64,000 nucleotides of DNA from Lycocorax pyrrhopterus obiensis (GCA_014706295.1 JACSVZ010000011.1:3660663-3724662); one strand, 5' to 3'. Shown: positions 24,502-37,239, counted from the first letter of the stretch. Made by a program: numbers and translations. The notes: a model not told the origin generated them from the letters alone.

Positions 24502-24823
24502 GGGTGGGGGAGAGGAAAGGTCTGAGAGGAAAGGTCTGGCTCAGTCTGTGGCACAGGGAGGGATGGGGATTGCAGCCTTCCCTCAGCCGGGCTTGTGCTG
24601 AGCCCCGAGCTCATCAGCAGGCACGGGCTGTGACAGCTGTCCTGGGCTGCGGCTGCTCCTGCCTCTGGAAGCAATTATCATCTGGAAGCGATGCCCTCTG
24701 TTGGGGTGCACTATGTGCTGGTAGAGAGGCAGGCCCTGAGGGCCGCAGAGAGAGCCTCTTTCTTGGACCCAGAGGCGACCCTGGGAGTGCATCCAGGTCA
24801 CCGGGGATGAGCTGAGAGAGGAT
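24502..24823. other. GC-rich block between two LTR-like units
   Basis: About 320 bp, clearly richer in G and C than the surroundings, with a 14-bp unit (gagaggaaaggtct) repeated twice near 24510-24537. No retroviral protein motif is recognisable. It may be host DNA or the upstream part of a longer LTR that ends at 25087. Confidence 0.4.
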
Positions 24824-25087
24824 TGTGGGTTTGTGGACAGTGTTGGGCCTATGAGATGTGATAATTGTAATTTGTGACCTTATAGGGCATTGTTTACCTG
24901 TTACCATAATAGGCAATGTCTGTGCACTACCCCAGGTGATTGGGGGACACTGAGGTGAACATCTTTCCTGTTTCTATGATGTTATATCCTGTTGGGTGCT
25001 GGTATTTAGGGAATTCTGAGTGCGCAATAAAGGCCTTTGCACTTTCCATCTTGTGTGTGAAGTCCATGCCCTTGCGTGATTACTGCA
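24824..25087 (+). mobile_element. probable second LTR of a different ERV family
   Basis: The unit contains 'tgtggacagtgttgggcc' near its start, a TATA-like 'ggtatttagg', a canonical AATAAA (25026-25031) in 'gcgcaataaaggcctttgca', and a U5-like tail 'ccatcttgtgtgtgaagtcc' and 'gcccttgcgtgattactgca' ending in CA. The order TATA-like element, poly(A) signal, then a short GT-rich tail ending in CA fits the 3' half of an LTR. I could not find a convincing target duplication, so the 5' boundary is uncertain (24824, 24832 or further left). Confidence 0.5.
25026..25031 (+). terminator. LTR-type poly(A) signal (AATAAA)
   Basis: Canonical AATAAA followed by a GT-rich segment ('cttgtgtgtgaag') about 25 bases downstream, a good cleavage and polyadenylation context. 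Confidence 0.5.
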
Positions 25088-28000
25088 GCCCTCCACCCCG
25101 CCGCTCTTCCCCGGAGGGCGAATCATGCTCCCCACCAGCATGATTGCTCTTAGGAAAGCTCCCTGCCCCATTTCAGGCAGCAGGCTGGGGTCCAGAAACT
25201 GGCTGGAGCTACCTCGCTTGTTCAGGGGAGAATGGCACTCGCAGATGGAGCTGTGAGAGGAGAGAGAGGAGGAACAGTCGCAGGAAACTTGGCAACAGCT
25301 TTTTGTCTGGCACATCTGGGCCTGGAAGGGAGCTGTGTCCTCAGCTGTTCTCCAGCACAGGCTCTGTTGTGGCTGGCAGCCCTCGCTGCCTCCTGGCTCC
25401 CGGGGCTGTACCAGCCCTCCAGGATTACCTCTGCCCGGCAGAGCCCTCACGCTGCACTGATGTTTGCAGGAAATATGGATCCAGTCTCGAGGACAGGCTC
25501 TGAACTGTCTTTTTCTTCCCTAGATATAATTAAGTATGGTTCAGCAGGTTAATTCCCATGCTTAAGCACATTTATATTGAGGATTAGGGTAAGGCAGCTG
25601 CAGACACGTAGTTTTGCCATAATTGACTGCAGTGAGGTGAGGTATATTCACGACTTCAGTGATCATGAGCATATAGAAAGTAGAAATTAAGCATCAGAAA
25701 CCTCCAAGCAGGGTTAAGTCTTCTGTTTTGATGAGGACAATCACTTGTTTGTAATGGCTTAAATGCTCAACATCCCAAAAGGAAACAAAATAGCAAAAGA
25801 GCACAATATAGGTAATTCTTGTTTAAAGCTGAGGAACAAAGTGTTTAAATTTGCCAGAATGAGTGTCCATAACATATATGCAGGTACAAATATAAGTTTT
25901 TGTCAGTTGCTTCCTAGTATTCCAGAAAACAGGACAAATAAGAATTGTATACTGTTTATATATGTCATCTAAACTTTCAAAAAGTGAGTTACATTTTTGG
26001 GTCATAATTTTGCCAGGGAAGATCTATTTATTATCCAAGTGTGATGTCACTCAGCAGATACCCTGCTGGCTTCATTTACGGTGAGCAGTTCTGCAAAAGC
26101 AGAGACAACTCCTTTCCTTTCCATCTGCTGCTCAGTTAAATCCCTATTACGTTGGGTTGGTATTTATATAAACTGCTGGTAAATTCTTTGTCATTGCTTC
26201 AGATGATAACTGTTCAGAATTCAAGATCCCTTTCCCCAAATTAACAGTGAAAGCTCATGCTGTTTTCAATTATTGCAATTCGTTCTATTTGCTTTGTAAA
26301 GAACGCTTTTCTGCATTCCAGTGAGGCACCAAAAATAATTTTCCATTGAATCACTGGAGTACCACTAGAACAGTGTTTTTCTGGAGCTGCCTGTTCCGTG
26401 GGTACCTTTGGGCTCAGTGCTCCTCTCTTTGAATCCAGCCCCTACTGAGCTCAGAGGGAGGTGGGTCAGAGCCTCTGTGAAACACAGAACCATCACTGTG
26501 ATTCCAGCTCAGTGAAAAAAAAAGTGAATTTTAGTACATCTGGCATCGCACAGTGAAGATATACACAAGTGTGACTGGTGAGAGTCCTGGTGGCTCTTTT
26601 TGATTGCAGAGTTTCATTGCCTGAGCTGCTCACTTTGTGTCCATTGACTCGGGGAATAGGTTGCCCTGTAGTGGCAGAATCTCGGAAGAAGGTGGTTTGA
26701 GGACTTGCTTGTATTTAATTGTCCTAATTTATGCAACAGATTTTGAGTTGCTGACATAGGAGTGTGGGGTTGGGGTTTCTTTCCATTTATTTTGTTTGGG
26801 ATTTTTTTGACTGTAGAGGCTGCTTTGGCCCACTTCTGCTGCTTGCACGGAATTGAAATAGTATTCAGAGTGGTGGGCAACAGTACAACACCCGCAGTCA
26901 GAAAATAGAAATGGGTCTAGAGCTGCACTCACTATTTATGTGTGCGTGGGAAGTGTGTGCAGTCCTGGGACAGGCTGCCTTGTGGTCAGTAACTTGCACT
27001 TCTCGTGGTTCAAACGATCCACATGCAGGCTGTCAAGGGTGACACATTTATCTAACGCCTTGTGACAGATTCAGCGCAGTCCTGAGCTGGCAGACGCACT
27101 GTTTGGACCAAATGTTCCAACACCAACGCGTTAGGCAGGGAGCCAGCAACTGTTTGTCATGCAAATATAAATAACTGATACCACAGCAGTGGTGTCTTGC
27201 TGCAGAAAATCTGCTTTCTGCTACAAGCAGAGTTCACTGGTTCTATTTGAACCATAGAGGTTGAAGGAATACGTGTAATTTTTTTTTTTTTAAATTGCAT
27301 GTTCAAGTGTCAGAGAACAATTGTTAATATAGTTATAAACTCTGTAGTGTTTGAAAAGTCGTGCTGTGCATCCTTGGAGTCTCTGCCGGTACCTTCCTGT
27401 GTGTTTTTGAGCGATGTGTGGCAGGGTTTGGACCCCTCTCAGTGCCAGGGCACAGGTTCCAGGGCAGTTTAATCATCCTGTCTGTGCAGACCTGAGATCA
27501 CACAGGCAGGGAGAAGGCTGACCCTTGGAAATGAACCCTGGAGTCCTGGCTGAGGTCCTTTCCCGCTTTATTTCCTAGGCACCTGCCCACTGCTGGTCAG
27601 ATGAGAGTCCAGGAGAGCAGAGCTGCTCCTCTCCGCAGCTCCTCCATGTCCATGTGTGGGAACAGGGCACCACCTCCCCTGTCCTAAAGACAGCCCTCCC
27701 CTGGGCTAAAGAGCAGCTGTGACATTCCCAGGACATTGTGCATCTGTCCAGCTGCTGAGATACACAATCAGGAATGCATTTTTCTGGGGAACCTAGATTT
27801 CCAAGGTCTCCTCTTCACAGCAGGCTGGATGTTTAGAGCCAAGCTATCAGGGAGAGGGAAGTTGTAAACTCATCTAACAACAGGTTTACTTGCAGCATAA
27901 CATTACTTCCAGTGTGATACAGGATATTAAGGAGATAATGAGCAATATCTTTTCGTTACCATAATTTAAAAAGGTATTTTAAATCCTCCCTGATTAAGAC

Positions 28001-28839
28001 AGCTCTTCTGTATTTGCCTTTCTCCTTTTCTAGTGGAAGACCTGATGATCCGAAGGCCTAGGCTGTATCTTTATTTGGTTTGGAACACTGTTAGCAACTT
28101 ATTGAACCCAGTAAAAACATTTTAGTGTAATATCTCTGCTTGTGATAAAAGTTAATAAAGTTACAACCTCCCACTTTAAATCAGCTCTTCTATTCCTAAT
28201 TCATTTGTGCTCTTGTCCTAATCGATAGAGGCACTGCTGCAGTGAAGCTCAGCAGCTGTTAAAAAACAAACCTGCTACCACAAAGGCTCAGAACAAAACT
28301 GGAAACGCAAAACAAGGTGTTTCTGGGAAGACAAATTGTCACGGCTGCCTGAAATTGAATTTGGATTGGTGAACTGTAAGAGGACATTTATTTATCAGAA
28401 AGAGTTCATTTCTTGACTTTCATAGGAGCATCAAGAAGCAGATGAACTTCTCTCTCAGGATCTCTTCAGAATGCAAAGGGCGAAACCACTGACTCAAACC
28501 CTGCTTCTTAAACAACTTGTGTGTCCTCGGAGTGTGTGTGGCATAACCAGAGTCACTGTGACACTGTGGTTCCTTTTGGAGATGAGTGATTGCAGATCTG
28601 TTCTCTCAGTTTCTTAAAGTATCTTTCCCAGTCTTGTTTTCTATTTGTTTCTAAAATATTCATGCGTTAGTTTCTGGGTAAACTGTGTTTGATAATGAAA
28701 GCTCTGCCTTTGCTATCACAGAACAGTTCCTTATGCTTCTCTTTTGCTGTAAACAAGGATAAATGGTTATGCTCCCTTAAAGCTGAAGTCTTGTGTCAGT
28801 CACACCATATAAACATGTTCTCTTTTTCTCTCACATTAG
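25088..28839. other. unique sequence with GC-richer ends, no gene recognised
   Basis: The first 400 bases are GC-rich with scattered CpG and give overlapping frames of 106-158 codons on both strands that resemble no family. A 9-bp inverted repeat lies at 25121-25129 and 25137-25145. The rest is AT-rich, with a GC-richer part at about 27380-27780. No repeats were recognised. Confidence 0.5.
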
Positions 28840-28853
28840 TGTCAGGGAAGAAA

Positions 28854-28993
28854 ATGACAGCACTGCTGATTTCCTTCATCCTTTTACTTGTTTCAAATCT
28901 TGGAGTCATGATACATAAGGAAACCCAGGACTATTTTATCCAGCCCGAAGCTGACGTGCAAAATGTAATCATCTTGGACAGGGACATCTCTCG
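28854..28993 (+). CDS. candidate first coding exon with signal-peptide-like start
   Basis: Pyrimidine-rich 'tgttctctttttctctcaca' followed by ttag (AG at 28838-28839) makes a good splice acceptor. Fourteen bases later an ATG opens MTALLISFILLLVSNLGVMI, which has a strongly hydrophobic core after the start, like a signal peptide. A polar stretch follows (HKETQDYFIQPEADVQN, then VIILDRDIS). The frame meets CG|gtaacc, a weak splice donor (GT at 28994-28995); without splicing the next codon is TAA after R, giving only 47 residues. If spliced, the exon is 28840-28993 (154 bp), ending in phase 2. I do not recognise the protein. It could be a genuine exon of a secreted or membrane protein, or chance; no partner exon was identified. 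Confidence 0.28.
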
Positions 28994-28995
28994 GT

Positions 28996-30430
28996 AACCT
29001 GCCTACTCAACACGTCAGGTCTTTGTTCTCTGGCAGTGTTAAAGCTGGTGTTTCATTTCACTTTACCTCTGCTATTGCTCCTCATCTTTCACACCACCTT
29101 CAATGTTTGTTTCTGCAATGTCTTGCTCAAAATGTGAAAGCTGTCCCGTCATAAGTGAAAGCACCAGAAGCGTGTAGCAGTGAATAAACAAATTGTTATT
29201 TGGCATCCTTCTCAAAAGTTGCTATCTTCCTGTCTTGGCTGTTCATTAAGACAGATGCATAAAACATCTGTACTGGTCATCATTCACTGCCAGGATCCCG
29301 GCTCCTCCAGCACAGCTGAAAAGCCCATTTCAGTAATCGAGGAGAGAGTTAGCAGCAATCGTTCTGACAACAATGGTTCCATGGTCATCCCTCACTGGAG
29401 AAGGAGGGAGCTGTGAATGTGCTGGGCACACGTGCTAAATAATATCACCCAGGATTTCGCAGCGTACAGGCTAGGAGACATTCAGAAACATTAGTCCTTT
29501 TTTAAAGCTAATTATTGCATGGGAGTCTAGTTCAATATTCCGTGCCATTACTGATGTAAAGGCGAAAAGTATAATTGTAAGGCAGCTCTGAAAATTGGAC
29601 TCCTGCTAGGTACCTCTCCAGGTACATATTTTATGGCTGTATGCTGGATATTTGCTGTGTTTACAGAATATGTAGATATTTATCAAAAAGCTCTCATGGT
29701 GCTTTGTGCAGCAGGGATTGCAGGCATACAAACACTATTTAACCCAATGAATCAAATAATTCTTTTCCCCCCTTTTATAGTCTGTCACTGTCACATTTTT
29801 AAAAGGTGTGAATCTCTTTTGAGTCCCTCCACTAAGTTTGCAAAATGAGAACTTTAACAATAATTTCCATTAAGCTGTGAAACTTGGTGCTATGTTGGAA
29901 CTCAGTTATGTGTTTTATGATGGACATGCTTCAACAAATTTACTTAAAAATGTGGTTGCTAGTTATGAAGGCAAAAGCTGAATATTTTTTTATTAATGGG
30001 CAAATTTTATGTGGAGGGGAAGTGCAGAAGGCGTGTTGCAGGTGTTCTTTAGAAATACAACAGTTTTTCCACAAACACCCTTAATTTTAATATTTGCTTA
30101 AAATTTTTGTCAAACTTTTTAACAGATATTTTTATAGTCTCATACTAAAGAAAGTCTTTGACTTTTGGGAAGCCAGAAGAACAATATCTGAAATTCAGAG
30201 AAAGAAATACTTCAGTCTTGAATAATGTCCCTAAAAAATGCAGCAAAATTTTCTCACAAAAAGCTTTGTCATGAACGAATGATTCACAAGTTTTAGTGTC
30301 TTGTATTTGAATATCCTAAAATGAATAAGTGCATAATCCAATACTGGACATGTTCAAAGCAGTAAATAAGTGTTACCCTGCTACCTATACAATACTTTTG
30401 TTCTCCCATCTTTGATGGATTCAAACTGGC
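28996..30430. other. AT-rich unique sequence, no gene recognised
   Basis: No further exon that could continue the candidate at 28.85 kb was recognised, although introns could be longer than this stretch. There are no repeats apart from short T and A runs. Confidence 0.5.
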
Positions 30431-30632
30431 AGAGAGTAGGATTGGATGGGATATTGGGAAGGAATTGTTCCCTGAGAGGGTGGGGAGGCTCTGGAATAGA
30501 ATTCCCAGAGAAGCTGTGGCTGCCCCTGGATCCCTGGCAGTGCCCAAGGCCAGGCTGGACATTGGGGCTTGGAGCAGCCTGGGACAGTGGAAGGTGTCCC
30601 TGCCATGGCAGGGGTGGCACTGGATGAGATGT
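30431..30632 (+). mobile_element. CR1 LINE 3' fragment lacking its tail
   Basis: About 200 bp matching the young CR1 at 7.3 kb from 'ggatgggatattgggaagga' through 'cagcctgggacagtggaagg' and 'ggggtggcactggatgagat'. It stops before the 'ccttccaac' segment and octamer tail, so it is truncated at both ends, by a later deletion or rearrangement at the 3' side. CR1 reverse transcription starts from the 3' end, so the missing tail is unlikely to be original. Confidence 0.88.
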
Positions 30633-31829
30633 TGCCTCTTCAGCTCTGCCTGGTATCTGTTCCCTGCTTTGCAGGTGCGTTGAACACCACAGTTCCCAGC
30701 TACTGTGGAGTTTGTTCTTTAGGAGAGGAGTGGGTTAAAGCAAATTTCTTTGTTTTGAATTGCTGTTTCCTATGGGATGTGCTTGTGCAAACACAAAGTA
30801 ACAGGTAAAACCATGACCAGCAGAACTGCACAGACGTGGTGCTGATGACAGGAGAGTATGGAAGAAGCACAGATGTTTGCACAGCCCCACACTTGCTGTT
30901 TGTGGCAGGATCAACAGATGTTTCTTCAAAAACTAAGTGAAATGTGCAAAGATTTATGGTAGTTCTTAGTTTTTAAGATATAGGCTACAGTCCTGAGATG
31001 TCCCAAGAAAATTCCCTCTCTTGGGTACAACATTTTCAGTGTGCCCACATTGATTTCCAAAGTACTTACTGATTAGAGCACAAACATTTACAGTAAATAA
31101 GTTATCTGTGAATTCAAGTAGGGGTTTTGTCTTTAAACAGCTTGTGCTTTTAACACATTTCTTCTCAAGCCATAATTATCCAGTAAGTCATTTCATGATT
31201 CTTGTTCCCAAGACAAACAGCACACTGTAACAGTTCATGTTCAAGGAGCCGGGAGCAAGCTTATGATTAGTGCTGGAGCTCTGATTGTTGTCAGGTCACG
31301 AGGAGGGAACTCTGCTCCGGAGTGATTGACGTGACTGTGATGGGCACCCGCAGCTCTGGGAGTGTCTTCATCCTCCTGAAACAAAGTACAGACTCTAGAG
31401 CTGATGCTCTGTGGGCTACTCCTCCTTTCATGCCTTAGTCTGAGAAGAGGTCAGACTGGTGAAATTATCTAACAATTATAGCTGCAGTGCTTTCTGCCCT
31501 TGGGGAGAGGGAACCCCTTTTATATTCAGTATTCCTGGTGCAATGAAACAAGCTAGAAAATTGGAAGTGCCTTCGGAGGGAATCCATTCTTACCCTCGCT
31601 GTTCTACACCGAGGAAACATTTGCATGGGGAATAAAACCTCACTGTATTGCAGAGCCTGATGCAGACCCAGAAGATGTGGAGAAATCAGGAAATGCTTAC
31701 CTAAAGAAGGTGATTTCCCCAGTGTACCCAATGGGTAAAAGGTAGCACATAGTGGTGTTGTTTAAGCAAGCACATTTTTTAACTTAAATAAGGTGCATAG
31801 TGCATAATCTGAGAGTACTAAGCTTATTT

Positions 31830-31890
31830 GCATATAAATATGTATACATATGTATGTGTGTGAATGTGTGCACATGTACACAACATACAA
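31830..31890. repeat. alternating TA/TG/CA low-complexity stretch
   Basis: Contains 'tatgtatacatatgtatg' followed by 'tgtgtgaatgtgtgcacatg' and 'tacacaacatac'. It is mostly alternating purine and pyrimidine, with small palindromes such as tgtgcaca. Confidence 0.5.
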
Positions 31891-32118
31891 AATATGAAGT
31901 GTGCTGATTGGTCTAATTAGGTTACCATGATAAGTTTCTTTAGCAGGTGGAGGTTCCATGAAATAAATCTCATTTCTCCTCTAACTGGCTGCAATTTTCT
32001 TAACTCTTTCTTAATTTATCTTCCTGTTCATAGCAGCTAGAACTCAGTACCACAGAACTAGAGACAGAACATCAGATGTTTGAAGTGACCTCCCTTCTTG
32101 TACTCGCTTCTACATTTA

Positions 32119-32136
32119 TTTTTTTTTTTTTTTTTT
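32119..32136. repeat. T18 homopolymer
   Basis: A run of 18 T directly followed by gcag. It resembles a splice acceptor on the plus strand, but the following sequence is not a recognisable exon. Confidence 0.75.
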
Positions 32137-35100
32137 GCAGTGGATGTGCTCAGAATTAAGTTTGTTACAAGATTTTGCCTGGACAAATGTCTTGTCTTTA
32201 AAGAATGAAGGGCAGAAGTGTTTCCTTTTCCTTGTTGCCCATGGGTCAATTGCACTTAGTTTAATTTGGACCCCAAAGCTTCTCTTTACTAAACATCACA
32301 ATATAAGAATCCAATTGTACTTTTGATAAGTGGAATCAAATATATTTAATATTATTTGGGCCTCGATGCAAAATTTAAAAGTATACTGTGAAAACTACAT
32401 GGTCCTCTTTCTTGAGCCAAGTGATAAACATGAGCCTGATATCAGAAGGGAAAACTGCAGAGGAATTGTGCACTTTCAGGTAAAGCAGTTTCTGTGCAGG
32501 GATGCCATTCCCATTCCTTTAACTCAGGAAGAATTTCTCTTCATAACAAGGCAGAAGGGTCACATGCACTTTTCCAATAAACTGTGTATTGGGGTTCATT
32601 ATTAGCAGTAAGAAGGGAGAATGATATTGCGTGGAATCCCAGAAACAAATAAAAATGCTTTATTTTATTACAGATTCCTTAAGTTTTTTTGATTTGTGGT
32701 TTTTTTGGTTGGTTTTTTTTTTTTACTCCTAGGCTAAGCTTTTTGTGATTGACTCCCTGACCGAGCTCAGATTTAGTTTGATGCATTTTCATCTTTGTCA
32801 TTAATAAAAGCACAGGTGATAGCTGTGAGACACTTGCTAGAGCTGATACCCTGAACACTTGTGTAGTAATTCAGAAAAGTGACTATTCTGCTCTCTGCCT
32901 CAATCTTGTTGCAATCCAGTGTGCCCAAAAACAAACAAACAGACATATTCCTGGCATGGCAGTAACTAGAGGTAGACATGAGTGCTTCTGATCATTAAAA
33001 GAGGTTTTTCTGAACACTCCTTACAGAGAACTGAAGTTAAATACACTGGGTTTTTTTATATATTGTGTTAGATTTAGAGTCCTCTGATCTCAGTGGAGAA
33101 ATTCCTATTTTGTTTAGTGGATTTTAGATGTAGCCTCTCTGAAGAAGGTCTCCTGCAATTTTTTCCTCCCTAAATTATTGCATGTGAGCCTTATTCCCTC
33201 GAGAAAATGCGTGAAGAAATGTCTCTTCCTTTTGTCATACAAGTGTAAGACAGACTTTCTTTACTTCTTCATCTGCTTAGCAAATATTTTACCTGATATT
33301 TCTCAGAGTGGAAAAATATTACTTTTTATGGCAATTAATAATGTTCAGCTTGGATACATTAAATGTATGTAGTGGGGCTTGTTTAGACTTACATACAAAA
33401 TGTCTCTATTTCAATTTCAAGTGATAAGAAATTCTATTTTCTGTTAGAGTGTGCTGTGTATGTGTACAAATTACAATTCTACTCTCAGTAAATGGAATAT
33501 AATAGTTATTTACTTGGTAGGATTAAAGCATAAAGATATATATAGAAAAATCTTATTTTGTCATTTTCCACCTTTTTTTTTTCTTCCTGTTCCCTCTCTG
33601 TCTGAGAAGTAGATCAACCCTCTCATATTTTATAATTATGCCTGTAGATCAAATGGTTGTGGGACTGTGATGTTGCAGAGACTAGAGGAATGTGCCCAGT
33701 CGATAACAATGGTGCTTGCACATAAAAGACAATAAAACAGGTGATAAAGCACAATCTGTTTGCTCAGTGTTGTTGATACCTTGATCACGATGTGAAGGGA
33801 AACATTTCATACTGGTTTAGTTTCCTGTTCAATAGAATTTAGAACAAATATTTCCTCAAAAGGGAAAGGCTTAACTTTCTCATTCAATCATGTTTGATGT
33901 GTGTTCTAAGGCAATTAAACAAGGGAGATCCACATAGCCTGGAAGTACCTAAAGCTGCAAATGTTCATGTTTGAACAACACAGAGAGTGATGCAGGTTTG
34001 ATGTTCAGAGCACCTGAACACCATTGTGCAACAAAAAGGTTGCATTTTCCTTAAAATTCTGCTCAGTTGTTCAGAATCTGGTGGAAATCTGGTTTTGGTA
34101 ATAGGGCAGTTGTAGCTTTTTAAGAAACAGAAATCATGAATAGGCTCAGTGCACTGTACAGACTTAGATTCTGTTGTCGTTGATGGCACCTCGTGTTGAA
34201 CTTAGCATAATTCAATTACCTGAGTAGATTGTATGCTGTGTGCTGGGGACTGCATTCTCCTGCTGCCACTGAGTACGAGGCACCGGGGGATTTGCTGCAT
34301 CATGGAACTTCAACCAGCACGTGGGATTTAAGGTGATGCTGGCTCTGGTTGCATCCCACCTGTGTCACAACGGGCTGGCTGAACCTCATGGACTGTCCAA
34401 GCAGAGAACTTTGTCTCAGCTCTGTTTGCCGGTGAATCTAAATCCTAAGTCAAGTGTAATTACTAAAATGTTCATCAAGAAGTAGAATATTGTTTGGAAT
34501 GTACACAACATGCTGTGAGCTGATGCAGTGTGAGAAGTTCAGAGATGTGCTGTGGCTGGAGAGGAACAAGTATTATATAATTATAAATTACATTTCCTTC
34601 CTCTAGAGAGATACAGAGGTCAGCTGAGCAGGACAGCAGCAGTTTTGTACCATTAATGACATTTTCATCATGATTAGAAAAAATTAAATGTATGAAACTG
34701 CTGTTATTAGACTCATCCCAGATCTGAGCAAGAGAACAGGGAGATGGAGGGAGGGAGGACTGATGTTCCCTGTTGATGTGATTCTCCTTTCCTTTGGCAT
34801 GGCAAAGGACTATTCCTAGCTTTATGCAGAGAAAAAGAGGAAGCAGTTTGGAAAGATCATGAAAACCACATTTCTAAGCTTCCAATAAAATAACAAGGCT
34901 TGTGTCAATTGAACTGTGTCAATGAAGGCAGGTTTGAGGACCTGTAAAAATAAGGAAGTGCTGCTGCTGTGGCTCTCCACAGGTCCAAGCAGGAGAAGAA
35001 GTGTGATAATCATGGATAGCTCAAGGCTGCTGCTGCTGCAATTTCCATGGTGGGAAGGCATAGTCTCTGCTGACAGTAGTTGCAAATAAAATTCCAGAGT

Positions 35101-37239
35101 ACCTGTCTAGATGTTTTTTGTTTTATCTGGACCCCTACACTGGTCTGCTTCATCTCTCCAAGAGTCAGCCTGTTCTGCTTCAGAATCCTCAAGATTTTCT
35201 GGTTTTGTGTAGGTACAAGCTGAGAGCGAAATGCTGGTGCCTGTTCCATTCAGTTAATGAAATGCACTTTTGATCTAGAACCTGTTAAGCCATTGGAGTT
35301 AGAGCAGAAGAATGAAGCACAGGAGAAAGTGGAAAACTCTAAAGAAAAAGAATTATCAAGCCACTAATAAAAAACATGATTTGTTATTCTGTTCAAGAGC
35401 ATTACCACAAAATTGGTGGCATTTGGATGAGCATATTCCATATTTGTATGTGTAACACCAGACCCACTATCACAGTTTTTTCTATTCATCTCCAAAACTA
35501 TATTTTTCACTAGTTCCCCCTAATGCCACGGAGCTGCTATCACTCAGTGTTAATGAGAACAAAAACCAGCAAAAATTCTATTTGAAGGTCCTTATACCCC
35601 AAACAAGTGATTGGATGTTTAGCTTGAGAGCTGTGTGTGCTCAGCCTTTATAACTAGGGCATCTTTTTAGATACTTATCATTGTTTTAGGTTTCATGCGT
35701 GTTTGAAAAGCCCTTGTGACTAAGTGTATCATTAAAGGAATAAACACAATCTTCAGTCATAGAAAATATTTTCCCCAAGTTTTATAGATACTCCAGCTCT
35801 CAGCTTCTATCATATCTTTGTTTTCTCAGAGATGAAAGGCTGAGAAGAACCCTGTGAATGAAAAGAAACAAGTTTCTGGTCCCTGCCCCAAGTGATCGTT
35901 CCTGATACTCTTGCAAATGTGCAAACTGTGGTAGGAGAAAAAGACAAACGTAAGAGAGAAAAGTAAACAACCTTGTCTGAAAGTAATTTCTCCTCTCCTC
36001 TTCCAGCCTGTCAGGATGGTTAGCTCTGTGGGGGCTTGTGGGGAAGCACAGGAGCCTTTGAAGTCCCTGTGTGATGAGAGGTGGCTGTTGGACTCTGTGT
36101 GCAGCCTCACCTCCCAGCCAGAGACACTGCTGCAGCTGCAACCATCAGAAGGAGAACAGCAGGAACCGAGCCTGGCACTGCTTGATTTTTCGGCCTTTTC
36201 TGGACTGCTCTGTCTGTCTTTTCAGTTAAAAGCTTCAGTTTAGGAACAGTTTCCTCCTGGGGTGCTGCAGGCGGTGTAAACATTGTTCTGTCAGCTTTGG
36301 CCACCTGTTCCCCAGCATCCCCCCAGCGCTCTCCCAGACACCCATGGACGGATCCATGCAATGCTTCCCCCAGCTTGCCTTCCTACCCACACCATCCTCG
36401 TGGGCTGTGACAGGTCCATCCCACCATCTCAGCTCCTTTGCACTGAATCAAGTCCCCAAGGCACTGACGTTTTAGGGCCCCACAGAGGCTGTACGTGGGC
36501 CAGAGGGGCTCTTTTTGTAGGGTCTCTAAAACATTTCCTATTCCAGGCAGTGATTTGTGTCATGGCCCTGCTGTGAACCACGCCTGATAGGATGAAGATG
36601 AAAGCTCCACTGCAAAACAAACCCTGGAAAGAGAAGAGCTGCTCTCCTGTTTGATCTTGGTGCTCAGCCACAGCTCTAAATGTTCTTTCTATAAACAGTG
36701 GCACTTTGCCTGCACTGCTTCTGGCTTTTTAACTTTATCCTAGTCTGGTCACCAGTGGCGGTAGCAGCAATCCTTCCATCTCGTGCATGTGAAGCTGCCA
36801 GATCCATATTGGATGGTTTATCTACATATAAGAACTCTGCCTGAATATATGTATTTGGTTTGGACTCGTATCTGTGTGTGCATAAAAATCAAAGAGGAGA
36901 GAACCAGAAAGAAGCCCATGTAGACAGATGAAGGTTAAGATCATTATTAGCGTCTCACTCTACTTTTATGCTCCTCACAGCATGAAGAAGGTTTAAACTT
37001 GATTTCTCCCCGTCCCTGGTAAATCCTACAACGTACAGTAAGTGAAATAAAACTAACACTGGAGCCTGACTAACCAGAACTGTCTGCTGAAAACAAACTG
37101 CAGTTTGTTTGGGCAAATTGAACGTAGGGAGAGTTTTCTGCAGTTTCTTTTCTCCTTCATGTACCTGTGACTTTGGGAGCATAAATGCATTTTGTAGCCA
37201 ACATCCATCAGAGAAAGCAGAAAGCTGTTTAGTGTTTAT

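Larger units (their letters stand above)
30633..37239. other. unique sequence, no gene recognised
   Basis: About 6.6 kb without recognised genes or interspersed repeats. T18 lies at 32119-32136. An alternating purine-pyrimidine stretch lies at 31830-31890. GC-richer sequence at 36000-36600 gives frames of 75-113 codons on both strands. A pyrimidine tract with AG just before 36006 could be read as a splice acceptor, but the frame after it has no recognisable protein features. Confidence 0.5.

Noticed and set aside
24974..25552. Frames of 106-158 codons in the GC-rich block
   Set aside because: Frames are open on both strands at once, as expected from base composition, with no motif.
32119..32140. 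T18 plus gcag as a splice acceptor
   Set aside because: Homopolymer T followed by AG is common in AT-rich DNA and no exon-like sequence follows.
36006..36243. Possible exon after a pyrimidine tract and AG
   Set aside because: The frame (75 codons from an ATG) has no recognisable protein features, and frames on the other strand are longer.
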